Assembly: GCA_016839345.1 (NCBI GenBank)
Contig: JAEOUL010000255.1
Location: 1 to 21,514 of the forward strand
Source of the DNA: Candidatus Thorarchaeota archaeon
GTDB lineage: Archaea > Asgardarchaeota > Thorarchaeia > Thorarchaeales > Thorarchaeaceae
Direction of reading: 5' to 3'
Length of the DNA: 21,514 nucleotides
Below, piece by piece: positions 7,144-13,855 of this stretch. The stretch's first letter is position 1; each line of letters opens with the position of its first letter. Under the pieces are notes generated by a model. It did not search any database and was not told the DNA's origin. It saw nothing but the letters and a program-made list of their open reading frames with translations. The translations under genes and the position numbers were made by a program.

Positions 7144-7512
7144 TTGAACTCTATGTATCAACTCACTAAAGCGGTGATTTGTCATCAATACATGGGAAAG
7201 GGATCGATAACTAAAGTACCCAAGTGGGCTTATCTTATGAGTGGTATTCTCATCGTGATAAGCGTTATTCTTGCTTTCGCAATTGTAACTGCTGTGTTTT
7301 CACTTCTGGGATTGCACTCCCTTTGGGAGATAGACATCCAAATACTATTACTATATGTCATATTCCCACTTAGTATTCTTACTATACTAATAGTGTTGAC
7401 AATGGCAATATTGCTGACTAGGAAAAGGGAGAAATCACTACATCAAAACCAGAGAGTTGAGTTTCTTGAGAGGAGAATATGCATGTTGTTTACTGCCATC
7501 TCGAAAGCCTAA
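7144..7512 (+). CDS. Unknown two-helix membrane protein
   Basis: A 122-aa protein with two strong membrane segments (about residues 30-55 and 65-90), a basic cytoplasmic-type segment R-K-R-E-K after the second, and a short C-terminal tail. No known family. The start is uncertain: TTG 7144 has AAGGGA 6 nt upstream, while ATG 7153 is farther from it. The last five residues (A-I-S-K-A) and the stop lie inside repeat copy R3, so the current C terminus was either captured by or grew into the repeat. Together with the preceding membrane protein it forms a repeat-gene-repeat-gene-repeat arrangement. Confidence 0.55.
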   Translation: MNSMYQLTKAVICHQYMGKGSITKVPKWAYLMSGILIVISVILAFAIVTAVFSLLGLHSLWEIDIQILLLYVIFPLSILTILIVLTMAILLTRKREKSLHQNQRVEFLERRICMLFTAISKA

Positions 7513-7565
7513 TAAGCGGACCGAAGCTCGTTAGCATAGTTAAAACGGCAAGCTAAACAAATCTG
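7496..7565 (+). repeat. Dispersed ~70-bp repeat, copy R3
   Basis: The left half carries CGAAAGCCTAATAAGCGG, identical to R4. The right half is TTAGCATAGTTAAAACGG then CTAAACAAATCT. CGTT (7529-7532) pairs with AACG (7544-7547) around the 11-nt loop AGCATAGTTAA, equivalent in place and size to the R1 loop. The copy covers the stop codons of both convergent genes (7510-7512 plus; 7553-7555 minus). Confidence 0.7.
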
Positions 7566-8086
7566 CTTAGCGTCTCGTCCCTGTTTTCGTAGAATTTGAA
7601 GAAGTAGAATATTCCTGCTGCAATGACGTATGCAACACGTTCATCATCATAGAAATCTTGTTCTCTTAGAATGATATGAACGAATTCATGGAGCAAGGTG
7701 AACCAGCTGTAAGGTGTTCTGATTTCATAGTCCTTCTCTTCATATCCACTAATATAACCGACATCAAGTGTGGGATCAAGAGTAAAGCGAATCACTGTAT
7801 CACCAAAGACATTACTCGCAATTGACTCAAAGACATTAACAATATCTCCACCATTTGACCTAGCACTGATGTAGACGTTGAACATCTTCTCATATTGGTC
7901 TTTGAACAGAGAGCATTCCATTGCTAGTTCAACTGACTTATTGAGGACATCATTGAATGTAGGAACTCTCCTATGCTGTTTCTCAAAGACTTCAAGGAAG
8001 TACTTCATTTTCCTCATTAGTCTAACACCTATTTGATGTTGGAGAGAATCTTCTGGATATCGACTTGGATATTTCTCATGTGCCAA
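7553..8086 (-). CDS. ImmA/IrrE-like zinc metalloprotease-type protein (HEFVH)
   Basis: A 177-aa protein with L-L-H133-E-F-V-H137-I-I-L followed by D148-E149-R-V-A152-Y-V-I-A-A. This is the zincin HExxH helix with a downstream glutamate as third ligand, in the spacing seen in ImmA/IrrE-type (COG2856-like) proteases. There is no signal peptide and no helix-turn-helix, so it would act in the cytoplasm and lacks the DNA-binding partner domain found in many relatives. The start is a TTG at 8086, supported by a strong GGAGGC 6 nt upstream. Its stop lies inside repeat copy R3. No adjacent repressor gene is evident, so the substrate is unknown. Call based on motif and context, not on full-length similarity. 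Confidence 0.6.
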   Translation of the reverse strand: MAHEKYPSRYPEDSLQHQIGVRLMRKMKYFLEVFEKQHRRVPTFNDVLNKSVELAMECSLFKDQYEKMFNVYISARSNGGDIVNVFESIASNVFGDTVIRFTLDPTLDVGYISGYEEKDYEIRTPYSWFTLLHEFVHIILREQDFYDDERVAYVIAAGIFYFFKFYENRDETLSRFV

Positions 8087-8201
8087 TTTCTAGCCTCCAT
8101 CTGTAACGAAGGATTGGCGTGAGTTATTCTTCCTGAACAAAGTGTGACACGCGTAATTCGGAAGTGTTCTCCCTACAAGACCGCACTGAGAGGCTGGAAA
8201 T

Positions 8202-8474
8202 ATGACTGAAAAAATAGAAACTGAAGTACAAGAGGGACTTTTCATCTGCAGTGTTTGTGGTGGGAAGTCCTACAAGACCGAGAAGACTGAACAAGAGCGT
8301 CTTGACAAGCAGATGTGCTCAAGTTGCTATGGAAAAATGACCTACCAGCAAGACAGAGTTGATTCTGTTGTTAGGAGATTGGAGGATGGCTTCACAAAGA
8401 TTACTTCCTCAGACGTGAAAGTATCTCTTATTGAGCAGGTTGCCAAGATTCTCAAATCACATCAGAAGAAGTGA
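8202..8474 (+). CDS. Zinc-ribbon hypothetical protein, 90 aa
   Basis: A 90-aa protein with C16-x2-C19-G-G and C39-x2-C42-Y-G, a four-cysteine treble-clef or zinc-ribbon knuckle. A helical C-terminal half follows, with V-V-R-R-L-E-D-G and a basic tail. An AGAGGCTGG-type ribosome site precedes the ATG. The gene is divergent from the HEFVH gene across about 115 bp. Single-domain zinc ribbons of this sort commonly bind nucleic acid or act as protein adaptors; no specific function can be given. Confidence 0.65.
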   Translation: MTEKIETEVQEGLFICSVCGGKSYKTEKTEQERLDKQMCSSCYGKMTYQQDRVDSVVRRLEDGFTKITSSDVKVSLIEQVAKILKSHQKK

Positions 8475-8487
8475 GGGTTATTCCCTC
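8473..8487. terminator. Hairpin at the end of the zinc-ribbon gene
   Basis: GAGGG-TTATT-CCCTC, a 5-bp stem beginning inside the TGA stop codon, followed by a T-rich segment (ACTTTTTC at about 8494-8501). Candidate terminator. Confidence 0.4.
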
Positions 8488-8678
8488 ATTTCCACTTTTT
8501 CGGAAGAATTCTTGATGTGGACACTCTCGAATCTTGGAAAGAACCAATATTTCTCTCCCAAGGATGACTTGCGAACTATTGGATGAATATCGCTACCACT
8601 CCTAGAGGTCAGGAATTTGGATGCTAGTTTGAGAGGGATATTTCGCAAATCTCCTTGTTTACAAATGGTGGGATTCAC
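8478..8678 (-). CDS. Doubtful small ORF, 66 aa
   Basis: Starts at GTG, has no Shine-Dalgarno site, and matches no family I know. The protein is basic and lacks cysteine pairs or membrane segments. It would end 3 bp from the convergent zinc-ribbon gene, within the hairpin. Kept only because nothing else fills this interval. Confidence 0.22.
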   Translation of the reverse strand: MNPTICKQGDLRNIPLKLASKFLTSRSGSDIHPIVRKSSLGEKYWFFPRFESVHIKNSSEKVEMRE

Positions 8679-8980
8679 ATGAGTCTAAACAGAAGCAAAG
8701 ATGAACTCATCAAAGATGATGTAGGAATGCTAGACGAAGGTGCAATGACATCTAGGTATGGTCGATGTCCTCAGTAAGTTATGATAAGAAAGTTAATCCT
8801 AACTTATTAGCTGGGGTTAAATTACTGTATGTGGAAAGAATCCGCTACCTAACCTATGATTGAATCTAAGGCTAATTGGTTCGATTCTGACCAGATTTTG
8901 TTCTGCTGGGTCGGGCACAGAACCAAGAATACCGATATTCTGTTTAAGAAAGCATAGAAGCAATCAAGCTTCCTTGTTGG
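8679..8980. other. Intergenic stretch without a supported gene
   Basis: Contains a 32-codon ATG frame (8679-8777) of low quality. GGTTCGATTC at about 8878-8887 recalls a tRNA T-loop, but no D-arm, anticodon arm or acceptor stem surrounds it. Nothing else is recognised. Confidence 0.3.
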
Positions 8981-10051
8981 TCAGTCACTCATTCTCCTCT
9001 TGAGAAGCGGCTGGATAACAAGCAGCACACCTAGTGACAAAAAAGTGATAGGTATTGTCCAAAGCCATATGTCACTAGGCGTCGTTACAGCATAGGCATA
9101 TGTGCTTGTGTCTTGAAAGCTAATCAAAATGAACTCTTTGTCTTGATCTGCAAGATATGTATAGACACCATCATAGTACACATCATGAGGAGCAGCGTTC
9201 TCATACTCTGCTATAAGGGTAGGATTTTCGGGGTCTGTTACATTGAGAAGCTTTGCACCCTCCAGTAAATCAGCAAGTGCAAGACATTCACCATTTCCGA
9301 AGACCCCATAGATTTCACCAATTTCGTTGTATGAGCTTAGAAACGCTGGATCTTCTGGCGATGAGATATCGAGTATCCTGACACCCATGTAATGACATCC
9401 TAAATACAGGGTTTCTTCATATACACTGATGTCAAATGCACTATTAGTATAGGGTACTGTTCTGATAGCGTCAGGAGATGTGGGGTCGCTGACGTCAACT
9501 ACCACAAGGCCATCAGAATCTGCAACATACGCAACATCTCCAATCACGAAGACATCAAGGCAGTAAGAACCAACTTCAAGACTACTAAGAATTGATGGGT
9601 CGGATGAATCGCTGATATCAATGATTTGTAGAATCCCACTCAATTTCACTACATAGACATGGTTTCCAGTGACAAAGAGATTCTGGATACCATCCACAGA
9701 CGAATGCACTTCGAGGATTTCAGGACTCAAAGGAGTGCTGATGTCAACGATGGCAAGGCCTTCGGAAAGCGCTCCGACATACAACGTATCATTGATGACC
9801 TCCAAACCAAAAGCACCATGGTCGAATTGAATCTGGGTCACACGAATAGGATCATTATGGTTGTGGATATCAATAACAACTACACCATCATTGTTTGAAA
9901 CATACGCAAATTCATCATGAATTTCTAGGTCATATCCGATTGACAGTCCTGGAACTGTGACATCAGGATTAGTTACAACGTTCACCAGAACTGCTGATAG
10001 AAGTCCCAAGATTATTAGTATGACAGTTAGAACACTTGTCTTTGAAGGCAT
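8981..10051 (-). CDS. Membrane-anchored LVIVD-repeat beta-propeller protein
   Basis: A 356-aa surface protein. An N-terminal hydrophobic segment (about residues 7-27) acts as signal or anchor. A propeller follows, built from about seven units of roughly 40 residues, each with the pattern Y-V-x-x-x-x-G-L/V-x-V/I-x-D-I/V-S-x-P-x-x-P (for example V-V-V-I-D-I, L-A-I-V-D-I-S, L-V-V-V-D-V-S, V-R-I-L-D-I-S), as in the LVIVD family. A C-terminal membrane helix (about 325-345) is followed by K-R-R-M-S-D. The topology places the propeller outside the cell and the short basic tail inside. Such propellers bind proteins or carbohydrates; the ligand is unknown. A TTG at 10057 gives two extra residues. ATG 10051 is taken as start, although neither has a clear ribosome site. 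Confidence 0.85.
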   Translation of the reverse strand: MPSKTSVLTVILIILGLLSAVLVNVVTNPDVTVPGLSIGYDLEIHDEFAYVSNNDGVVVIDIHNHNDPIRVTQIQFDHGAFGLEVINDTLYVGALSEGLAIVDISTPLSPEILEVHSSVDGIQNLFVTGNHVYVVKLSGILQIIDISDSSDPSILSSLEVGSYCLDVFVIGDVAYVADSDGLVVVDVSDPTSPDAIRTVPYTNSAFDISVYEETLYLGCHYMGVRILDISSPEDPAFLSSYNEIGEIYGVFGNGECLALADLLEGAKLLNVTDPENPTLIAEYENAAPHDVYYDGVYTYLADQDKEFILISFQDTSTYAYAVTTPSDIWLWTIPITFLSLGVLLVIQPLLKRRMSD

Positions 10052-10141
10052 TATCAAACGCTTAATCGTTCTTTGTGCATTCTAAAAAGAAGCTTGCTTG
10101 ACGCAATATTCGTCGTATGATTTGGAACTAGAATATCATTA

Positions 10142-10315
10142 TTGATAATCCAATGGAAAAATCTTCACTGCAAGAAGGTTGTTCCCTACCAAGGAACACT
10201 GACGAAAATCTTGGATAGTGGAGATGAAAAATGGGTGGGTGAATTTGACCTGACTTGTCCTTCATGTGGATACAAGCACGAAGGAAATGTTAGAGAAGTT
10301 CTCTTCTTCCCATAG
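10142..10315 (+). CDS. Possible small CPxCG-type protein, 57 aa, TTG start, or a gene remnant
   Basis: A frame open from about 10119, with TTG at 10142 as the only reasonable start, encodes a peptide containing L-H-C-K-K-V and, later, L-T-C-P-S-C-G-Y-K-H-E. Only one complete CxxC knuckle is visible, so it is either a small protein using the upstream H-C as extra ligands or the 3' remnant of a larger zinc-ribbon gene. There is no Shine-Dalgarno site. The reading frame looks protein-like (W-x-G-E-F-D-L), which is why it is listed. Confidence 0.35.
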   Translation: MIIQWKNLHCKKVVPYQGTLTKILDSGDEKWVGEFDLTCPSCGYKHEGNVREVLFFP

Positions 10316-10415
10316 ACTCTCCATTCTTCACCTTCTCTCTAACTCCTATTGTGCACCATTAAAATCCCTCAAAAACTGATTTGCCTTTCAGCGTACACGA
10401 ATATGCAGAGTAGTG

Positions 10416-10442
10416 CCATCTCGAAAGCCTAATAAGCGGACC
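10416..10442 (+). promoter_or_regulatory. Repeat copy R4 (left half only), candidate promoter of the eL13 gene
   Basis: CCATCTCGAAAG continuing to CCTAATAAGCGGACC is identical to the left half of R3, but the right half is absent. CGAAAG looks like a TFB-recognition element and CCTAATAAG like a weak TATA box. A start of transcription about 25 bp downstream (near 10458) would leave a short leader with AGGTGA 7 nt before the eL13 ATG. Confidence 0.5.
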
Positions 10443-10474
10443 AAAGGCACGAACCCGAGTCAGGTGAATAACCG

Positions 10475-10921
10475 ATGAGCTTTGATATTATTGCTGAGCC
10501 TACTGTAAGATCACCAAGAAACGGCCGCCCAAAAAAGGGTCGTGGTTTTAGTATTGAGGAAACTAAAGAAGCTGGTCTCACTATTGATGATGCTCGGCGC
10601 ATGGGTCTACTTGTGGATTTGCGAAGGAAGACCGCACATCCTGAGAATGTATCTGCATTAAAACAATACATGAAGGATCTCGAAGAACTCATTGCCAAAT
10701 TGGCTGAAGAAGAAGCACCAATCAAAAGCGCAGATGATGCAGCAATGGAACTCTCAACTCTGAGAGCAGTCAAACCTGCTGAGGCCAAACTCCTTGTTAA
10801 AGCAGGCATCCTGACTTTTTCCGATTTAGCTTACTGTGATATTCCAAACGTCGTGAAGAAGACAGGTATCGAAGAAGAACGTATCACTGCTATGGTTAAG
10901 GCAGCTCTAAAGAAAGTCTAG
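10475..10921 (+). CDS. rpl13e: Ribosomal protein eL13 (L13e) with C-terminal helix-hairpin-helix extension
   Basis: A 148-aa protein. Residues about 15-65 carry the L13e signature: basic K-K-G-R-G-F-S-I-E-E, K-E-A-G-L, A-R-R-M-G, V-D-L-R-R-K and N-V-x-A-L-K. It would be part of the large ribosomal subunit; archaeal eL13 is found in Thermoproteota, Asgard and some other lineages. An E/A-rich helix follows, then a separate domain at about 90-148 with L-R-A-V-K-P-A-E-A-K-L-L-V-K-A-G-I-L-T-F and I-E-E-E-R-I-T-A-M, a helix-hairpin-helix fold of the kind seen in DNA/RNA-binding proteins. The start is set by AGGTGA 7 nt upstream. The PfkB-family gene begins 18 bp after the stop, probably in the same operon. 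Confidence 0.85.
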   Translation: MSFDIIAEPTVRSPRNGRPKKGRGFSIEETKEAGLTIDDARRMGLLVDLRRKTAHPENVSALKQYMKDLEELIAKLAEEEAPIKSADDAAMELSTLRAVKPAEAKLLVKAGILTFSDLAYCDIPNVVKKTGIEEERITAMVKAALKKV

Positions 10922-10939
10922 AGCATCAGAGGTCTTTAC

Positions 10940-12055
10940 TTGGAGCTGAGCGAGTTGGATTACACTCGACTCATCTCTATTCTGAACAATCCCAAAGACG
11001 TTGGCTATCCTGTTGTTTTACCTGATTTCTTTGTGGATCATTTCGTGATGGTCCAGTCGCTTGACAAGTTAATTGATGGTTTGAAGCAGCTAGCAAAACA
11101 GGGAGGGGGCAATCTGCTTGGGAATGAGCAATTTATTCGAAGAGGTGGTAATGCTGTAAACACAGCTTCAGCACTCCACACTCTTGGCCTTCAGCCTAAA
11201 CTAATTGCTACTACTGATGGCCATGGAGCCTCCCTACTAAAAGCCCTTGTTCATCCCGAATTGGACCTGAGCCATATTCATGTGGATGGTCGTCTGTCTT
11301 CTACTGTTTCAATAGAAACAGAATACCAAGGTCGAAATGTCAATCTTATGATTAGCGATAGTGGCTCTGCAAGAGAATTCTCATTTTCAAATCTCACTAG
11401 CGAGGATATCAACGCCATTTGTGGGTCTAGTCTTGTTGCTCTAGTCAATTTGAACCACAATAAGAAGGGTTCAGAACTAGCACATGATTTGTTTCAACTT
11501 GTCAAAGAATCTTCTAGATCTATTACGTTCATGGATATGGGCGACCCTTCTAGCAATCCTGAACTAGTGAAGAAGCTCATCACTCAAGTAGTATCCAAAG
11601 ATTTGGTTGATGTTTTTGGATTGAATGAAAATGAAGTTGGTTGGGTGGCTCGGTCGATTTCAGATGATTCCTCACATTGGCGAGATGTTCAATCGAATCC
11701 TACTGACTGGCTTAAAGCTGCCCAGTTTGTATCAACAGAAACACGAGTTCAAATCGATTTACATACTCCCCATTTCACAGCAACAATAAAGGAAGACGAA
11801 ACAATAACTGTACCATCCTTTTCTGTGGAGAGTCGAGTCGTTTGTGGCGCAGGTGATGCTTGGAACGCAGGAAACATTTACAGCATTCTTCAGAACCTAC
11901 TGCCTGAAGATCGATTAATATTAGCAAACGCCGTTGCTGCTCTTTATGTTTCATCCGCTTCAGCAAAACATCCTCACCTAAAAGAAATCGTGAAATTTTT
12001 AGAGGACCAACCTTTGATTTCAGGAGATGGTAAAAAGTTACTTAAATTGCAGTGA
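10940..12055 (+). CDS. PfkB/ribokinase-family carbohydrate or nucleoside kinase
   Basis: A 371-aa kinase of the ribokinase (PfkB) superfamily, which phosphorylates a sugar or nucleoside hydroxyl with ATP. The first signature is R-G-G69-G70-N-A-V-N-T-A-S-A-L-H-T-L-G near the N terminus. The second is V-C-G303-A-G-D306-A-W-N-A-G, with D306 the catalytic base and the G-A-G anion hole. A conserved acidic segment F-G-L-N-E-N-E precedes it (the N-x-x-E motif region). The length is somewhat above the usual 300-330. Substrate not determinable. The start is TTG 10940, with GAGGTC 6 nt upstream. It lies 18 bp after the eL13 gene and 45 bp before the first Roadblock-like gene, so it may be cotranscribed with either. 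Confidence 0.88.
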   Translation: MELSELDYTRLISILNNPKDVGYPVVLPDFFVDHFVMVQSLDKLIDGLKQLAKQGGGNLLGNEQFIRRGGNAVNTASALHTLGLQPKLIATTDGHGASLLKALVHPELDLSHIHVDGRLSSTVSIETEYQGRNVNLMISDSGSAREFSFSNLTSEDINAICGSSLVALVNLNHNKKGSELAHDLFQLVKESSRSITFMDMGDPSSNPELVKKLITQVVSKDLVDVFGLNENEVGWVARSISDDSSHWRDVQSNPTDWLKAAQFVSTETRVQIDLHTPHFTATIKEDETITVPSFSVESRVVCGAGDAWNAGNIYSILQNLLPEDRLILANAVAALYVSSASAKHPHLKEIVKFLEDQPLISGDGKKLLKLQ

Positions 12056-12100
12056 TAGTCGTACCATCAATATATGCATCGTTTACAAGGAGTCTGACCA

Positions 12101-13099
12101 TTGGAACTAGAGCGTGTACTGACCAAGCTAAAGTTTGACGAATCGGTTAGTGGATATGCTCTCATTACAAGTGATGGTCATCCTTTCCTATCATTTTCTC
12201 TACCAGATGATGTTTTACCTCAAATCAAAGGCACACTCAAGATTCATGGTGCGGACTTGAAACTAGTAAACATCATGACTGGTGAGGGGACTGTTATACT
12301 AGCTAGAGTTGATCCTAAATGGGTACTTGCAGTACTTTTTGAACCTGATTTTCAACTTGGTGGTGCATTATCGAGGACCAAGGCTGTGGTTGATTTGCTT
12401 ATACAAGTGGATCTTCCGCCTCCACCAACTTCAATAGAAACTACAGATGAACCGATTACAATTGAAGATGAGCCCGAGCCCGAAGCAGTTACCGCAGCAG
12501 CTGATGAAGCAGAGGCTATTATACCTCCAGAACCAGAGGTCATTCCCAAAGAATTCCTAACATTGGAATCTGAGATATCAACTCCTTCTGAGCCAATTGA
12601 AACATTACCTGAAGAAGAAATAGTTGTTCAACATGGTTGTGTTGTTCACCGTGGTGACAATTACAGTCATAGTATGACCCTTGATTCAGAGTTAAATAAT
12701 CAAATCAAGAAAAAGTTCGCTAATATTGGCATAGACATACTGCTTGTTGTTGACGAGAAAATGACAGTTTATAAAATCGCTGAACACTTGTCTCGCTCAC
12801 TGGAGAAGATTACTGAGATTGTAGCATGGTGTGTTGAAAGGAAAATTCTCTGGATAGAATGTCCAGAGGAACAGGAGCCGAGTCAGAGGGAGATTATCGA
12901 GTTACCTCTATTCGAGGGTAATATCGACAAGGTAAAGAAAAAACATCGGCCTGTTCTACAATTATGCGACGGAAAGAGGACTTTACAAGAGATTGCAACT
13001 GAGATTGGAATACCCTATTTTGAAGCTCTACAGAGTATACTTCCGTATCGAGGAAAATCTCTCAAGATTATAAGAACTGACAAGGTTTCACGATACTAG
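12101..13099 (+). CDS. Roadblock/LC7-like domain fused to two winged-helix-like domains (paralogue 1)
   Basis: A 332-aa protein. Residues 1-103 form a Roadblock/LC7-like alpha-beta domain: helix L-E-R-V-L-T-K-L, G-Y-A-L-I-T-S-D-G-H-P-F, a T-V-I-L-A-R-V-D strand pair, W-V-L-A-V-L-F, and a final helix. A Pro/Glu-rich linker of about 75 residues (P-P-P-P at 106-109) follows. Two small helical/wing domains at about 190-255 and 275-325 come next, the last with L-C-D-G-K-R-T-L-Q-E-I-A-T-E-I-G-I, resembling PqqD or winged-helix segments. Roadblock domains in eukaryotes and bacteria dimerise and regulate small GTPases (Ragulator, MglB). The start is TTG 12101, with AAGGAGTC 8 nt upstream. The paralogue at 15092 shares the whole architecture. 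The cellular function is unknown. Confidence 0.72.
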   Translation: MELERVLTKLKFDESVSGYALITSDGHPFLSFSLPDDVLPQIKGTLKIHGADLKLVNIMTGEGTVILARVDPKWVLAVLFEPDFQLGGALSRTKAVVDLLIQVDLPPPPTSIETTDEPITIEDEPEPEAVTAAADEAEAIIPPEPEVIPKEFLTLESEISTPSEPIETLPEEEIVVQHGCVVHRGDNYSHSMTLDSELNNQIKKKFANIGIDILLVVDEKMTVYKIAEHLSRSLEKITEIVAWCVERKILWIECPEEQEPSQREIIELPLFEGNIDKVKKKHRPVLQLCDGKRTLQEIATEIGIPYFEALQSILPYRGKSLKIIRTDKVSRY

Positions 13100-13177
13100 A
13101 ATTGTAAACAGAACAGATGTTGAAACTCATCTCTTTACATCTTTCAGAAGATAGACTGCTGAGATAGCTGTTTGAAT

Positions 13178-13188
13178 AAGAATTATAT
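13178..13188 (+). promoter_or_regulatory. TATA-like promoter before the first V4R/Bet3-like gene
   Basis: AATAAGAATTATATC-type element with TTATAT at 13183-13188. A transcript start about 25 bp downstream would fall near 13210, before the ribosome site at about 13228-13234. This makes the upstream in-frame TTG at 13172 an unlikely start. Confidence 0.45.
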
Positions 13189-13243
13189 CGTTGAAATTGT
13201 AATCAGTTTTATTCTGCAACAATTGACGGAGTCTGAAATAATT

Positions 13244-13747
13244 ATGGGAATAAAAGGCAAAATTGCTTGGTCGTTCATGACACCAAAAGTGAGTAGAGTG
13301 CTCTTCCAAGCCAACTACCGCGAGCTGATGAATCTTCTAATGAGTACAAGTGAAACCGTTGAGATGATTAACTTCAAGATGAAGGATATTGGTTTTCGAG
13401 TTGGTGAAACGCTACTCATGGACTATGCAGATCGGATACGCGAGCATGCAGGATCATTCCATCAATTTGCAAATACACTCCAACTTGCATACAAAGTAAA
13501 CTCAGGTCAGGAATTTTCAGACGTCTGGGTTAGTGACGATAGACGGACAATCAAATTCACTGATGCAGATTGCCCAATCTGCGCAGGAGTTCATATTACA
13601 GATATGCCAGGTTTGCAGTATTGTGTTATCGTTAGTGGTGTATTTGATGCAGTCATGAAATTGAGAGGCTTTCAGGCTGAAAGTTTCCAAGAGTCCTGCA
13701 GAGCTCTGGGTGACGAAGTCTGTACTTGGACACTTACCCTTAGGTAG
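13244..13747 (+). CDS. V4R/Bet3-like (TRAPP-fold) domain protein A
   Basis: A 167-aa protein resembling the NO-signalling/Golgi-transport ligand-binding superfamily that contains V4R domains and TRAPP Bet3 subunits. Helices at 15-85 include Y-R-E-L-M-N-L-L and F-K-M-K-D-I-G-F-R-V-G-E-T-L-L-M-D-Y, close in pattern to the Bet3 segment around K-M-G-Y-N-I-G. The C-terminal half has the V4R cysteines: C110-P-I-C113, Y-C127, S-G-V-F-D-A-V, C152-x4-G-D-E-x-C160-x-W. These could hold a metal. There is no signal or membrane segment. ATG 13244, with GGAGTC about 10 nt upstream, is preferred to the longer frame from 13172. It follows a Roadblock-like gene, the same order as at 15092-16617. Confidence 0.72.
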   Translation: MGIKGKIAWSFMTPKVSRVLFQANYRELMNLLMSTSETVEMINFKMKDIGFRVGETLLMDYADRIREHAGSFHQFANTLQLAYKVNSGQEFSDVWVSDDRRTIKFTDADCPICAGVHITDMPGLQYCVIVSGVFDAVMKLRGFQAESFQESCRALGDEVCTWTLTLR

Positions 13748-13789
13748 GACACTGCGATTATTATCGCATATCCTATCGACAGCTCATAT

Positions 13790-13850
13790 GGCATAGGTAT
13801 AAAACCTAATAACCCAACATAGATTTGTAGAATAACCATTAATGGAGGAC
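13790..13850 (+). promoter_or_regulatory. Promoter and ribosome site of the membrane gene at 13856
   Basis: GGTATAAAACC at about 13796-13806 is a good TATA candidate, about 50 bp before the start codon. GGAGG at 13844-13848 lies 7 nt before a TTG and decides that start. Confidence 0.5.
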
Positions 13851-13855
13851 CTCAT

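Noticed and set aside
8172..8280. 12-base direct repeat CCTACAAGACCG at 8172-8183 and 8269-8280
   Set aside because: One copy is inside the zinc-ribbon coding region; there are only two copies and no further shared structure, so chance or a small local duplication is enough.
8870..8896. tRNA-like T-arm (GGTTCGATTC flanked by TTGGT and GACCAG)
   Set aside because: No D-arm, anticodon arm or acceptor stem can be built around it on either strand.
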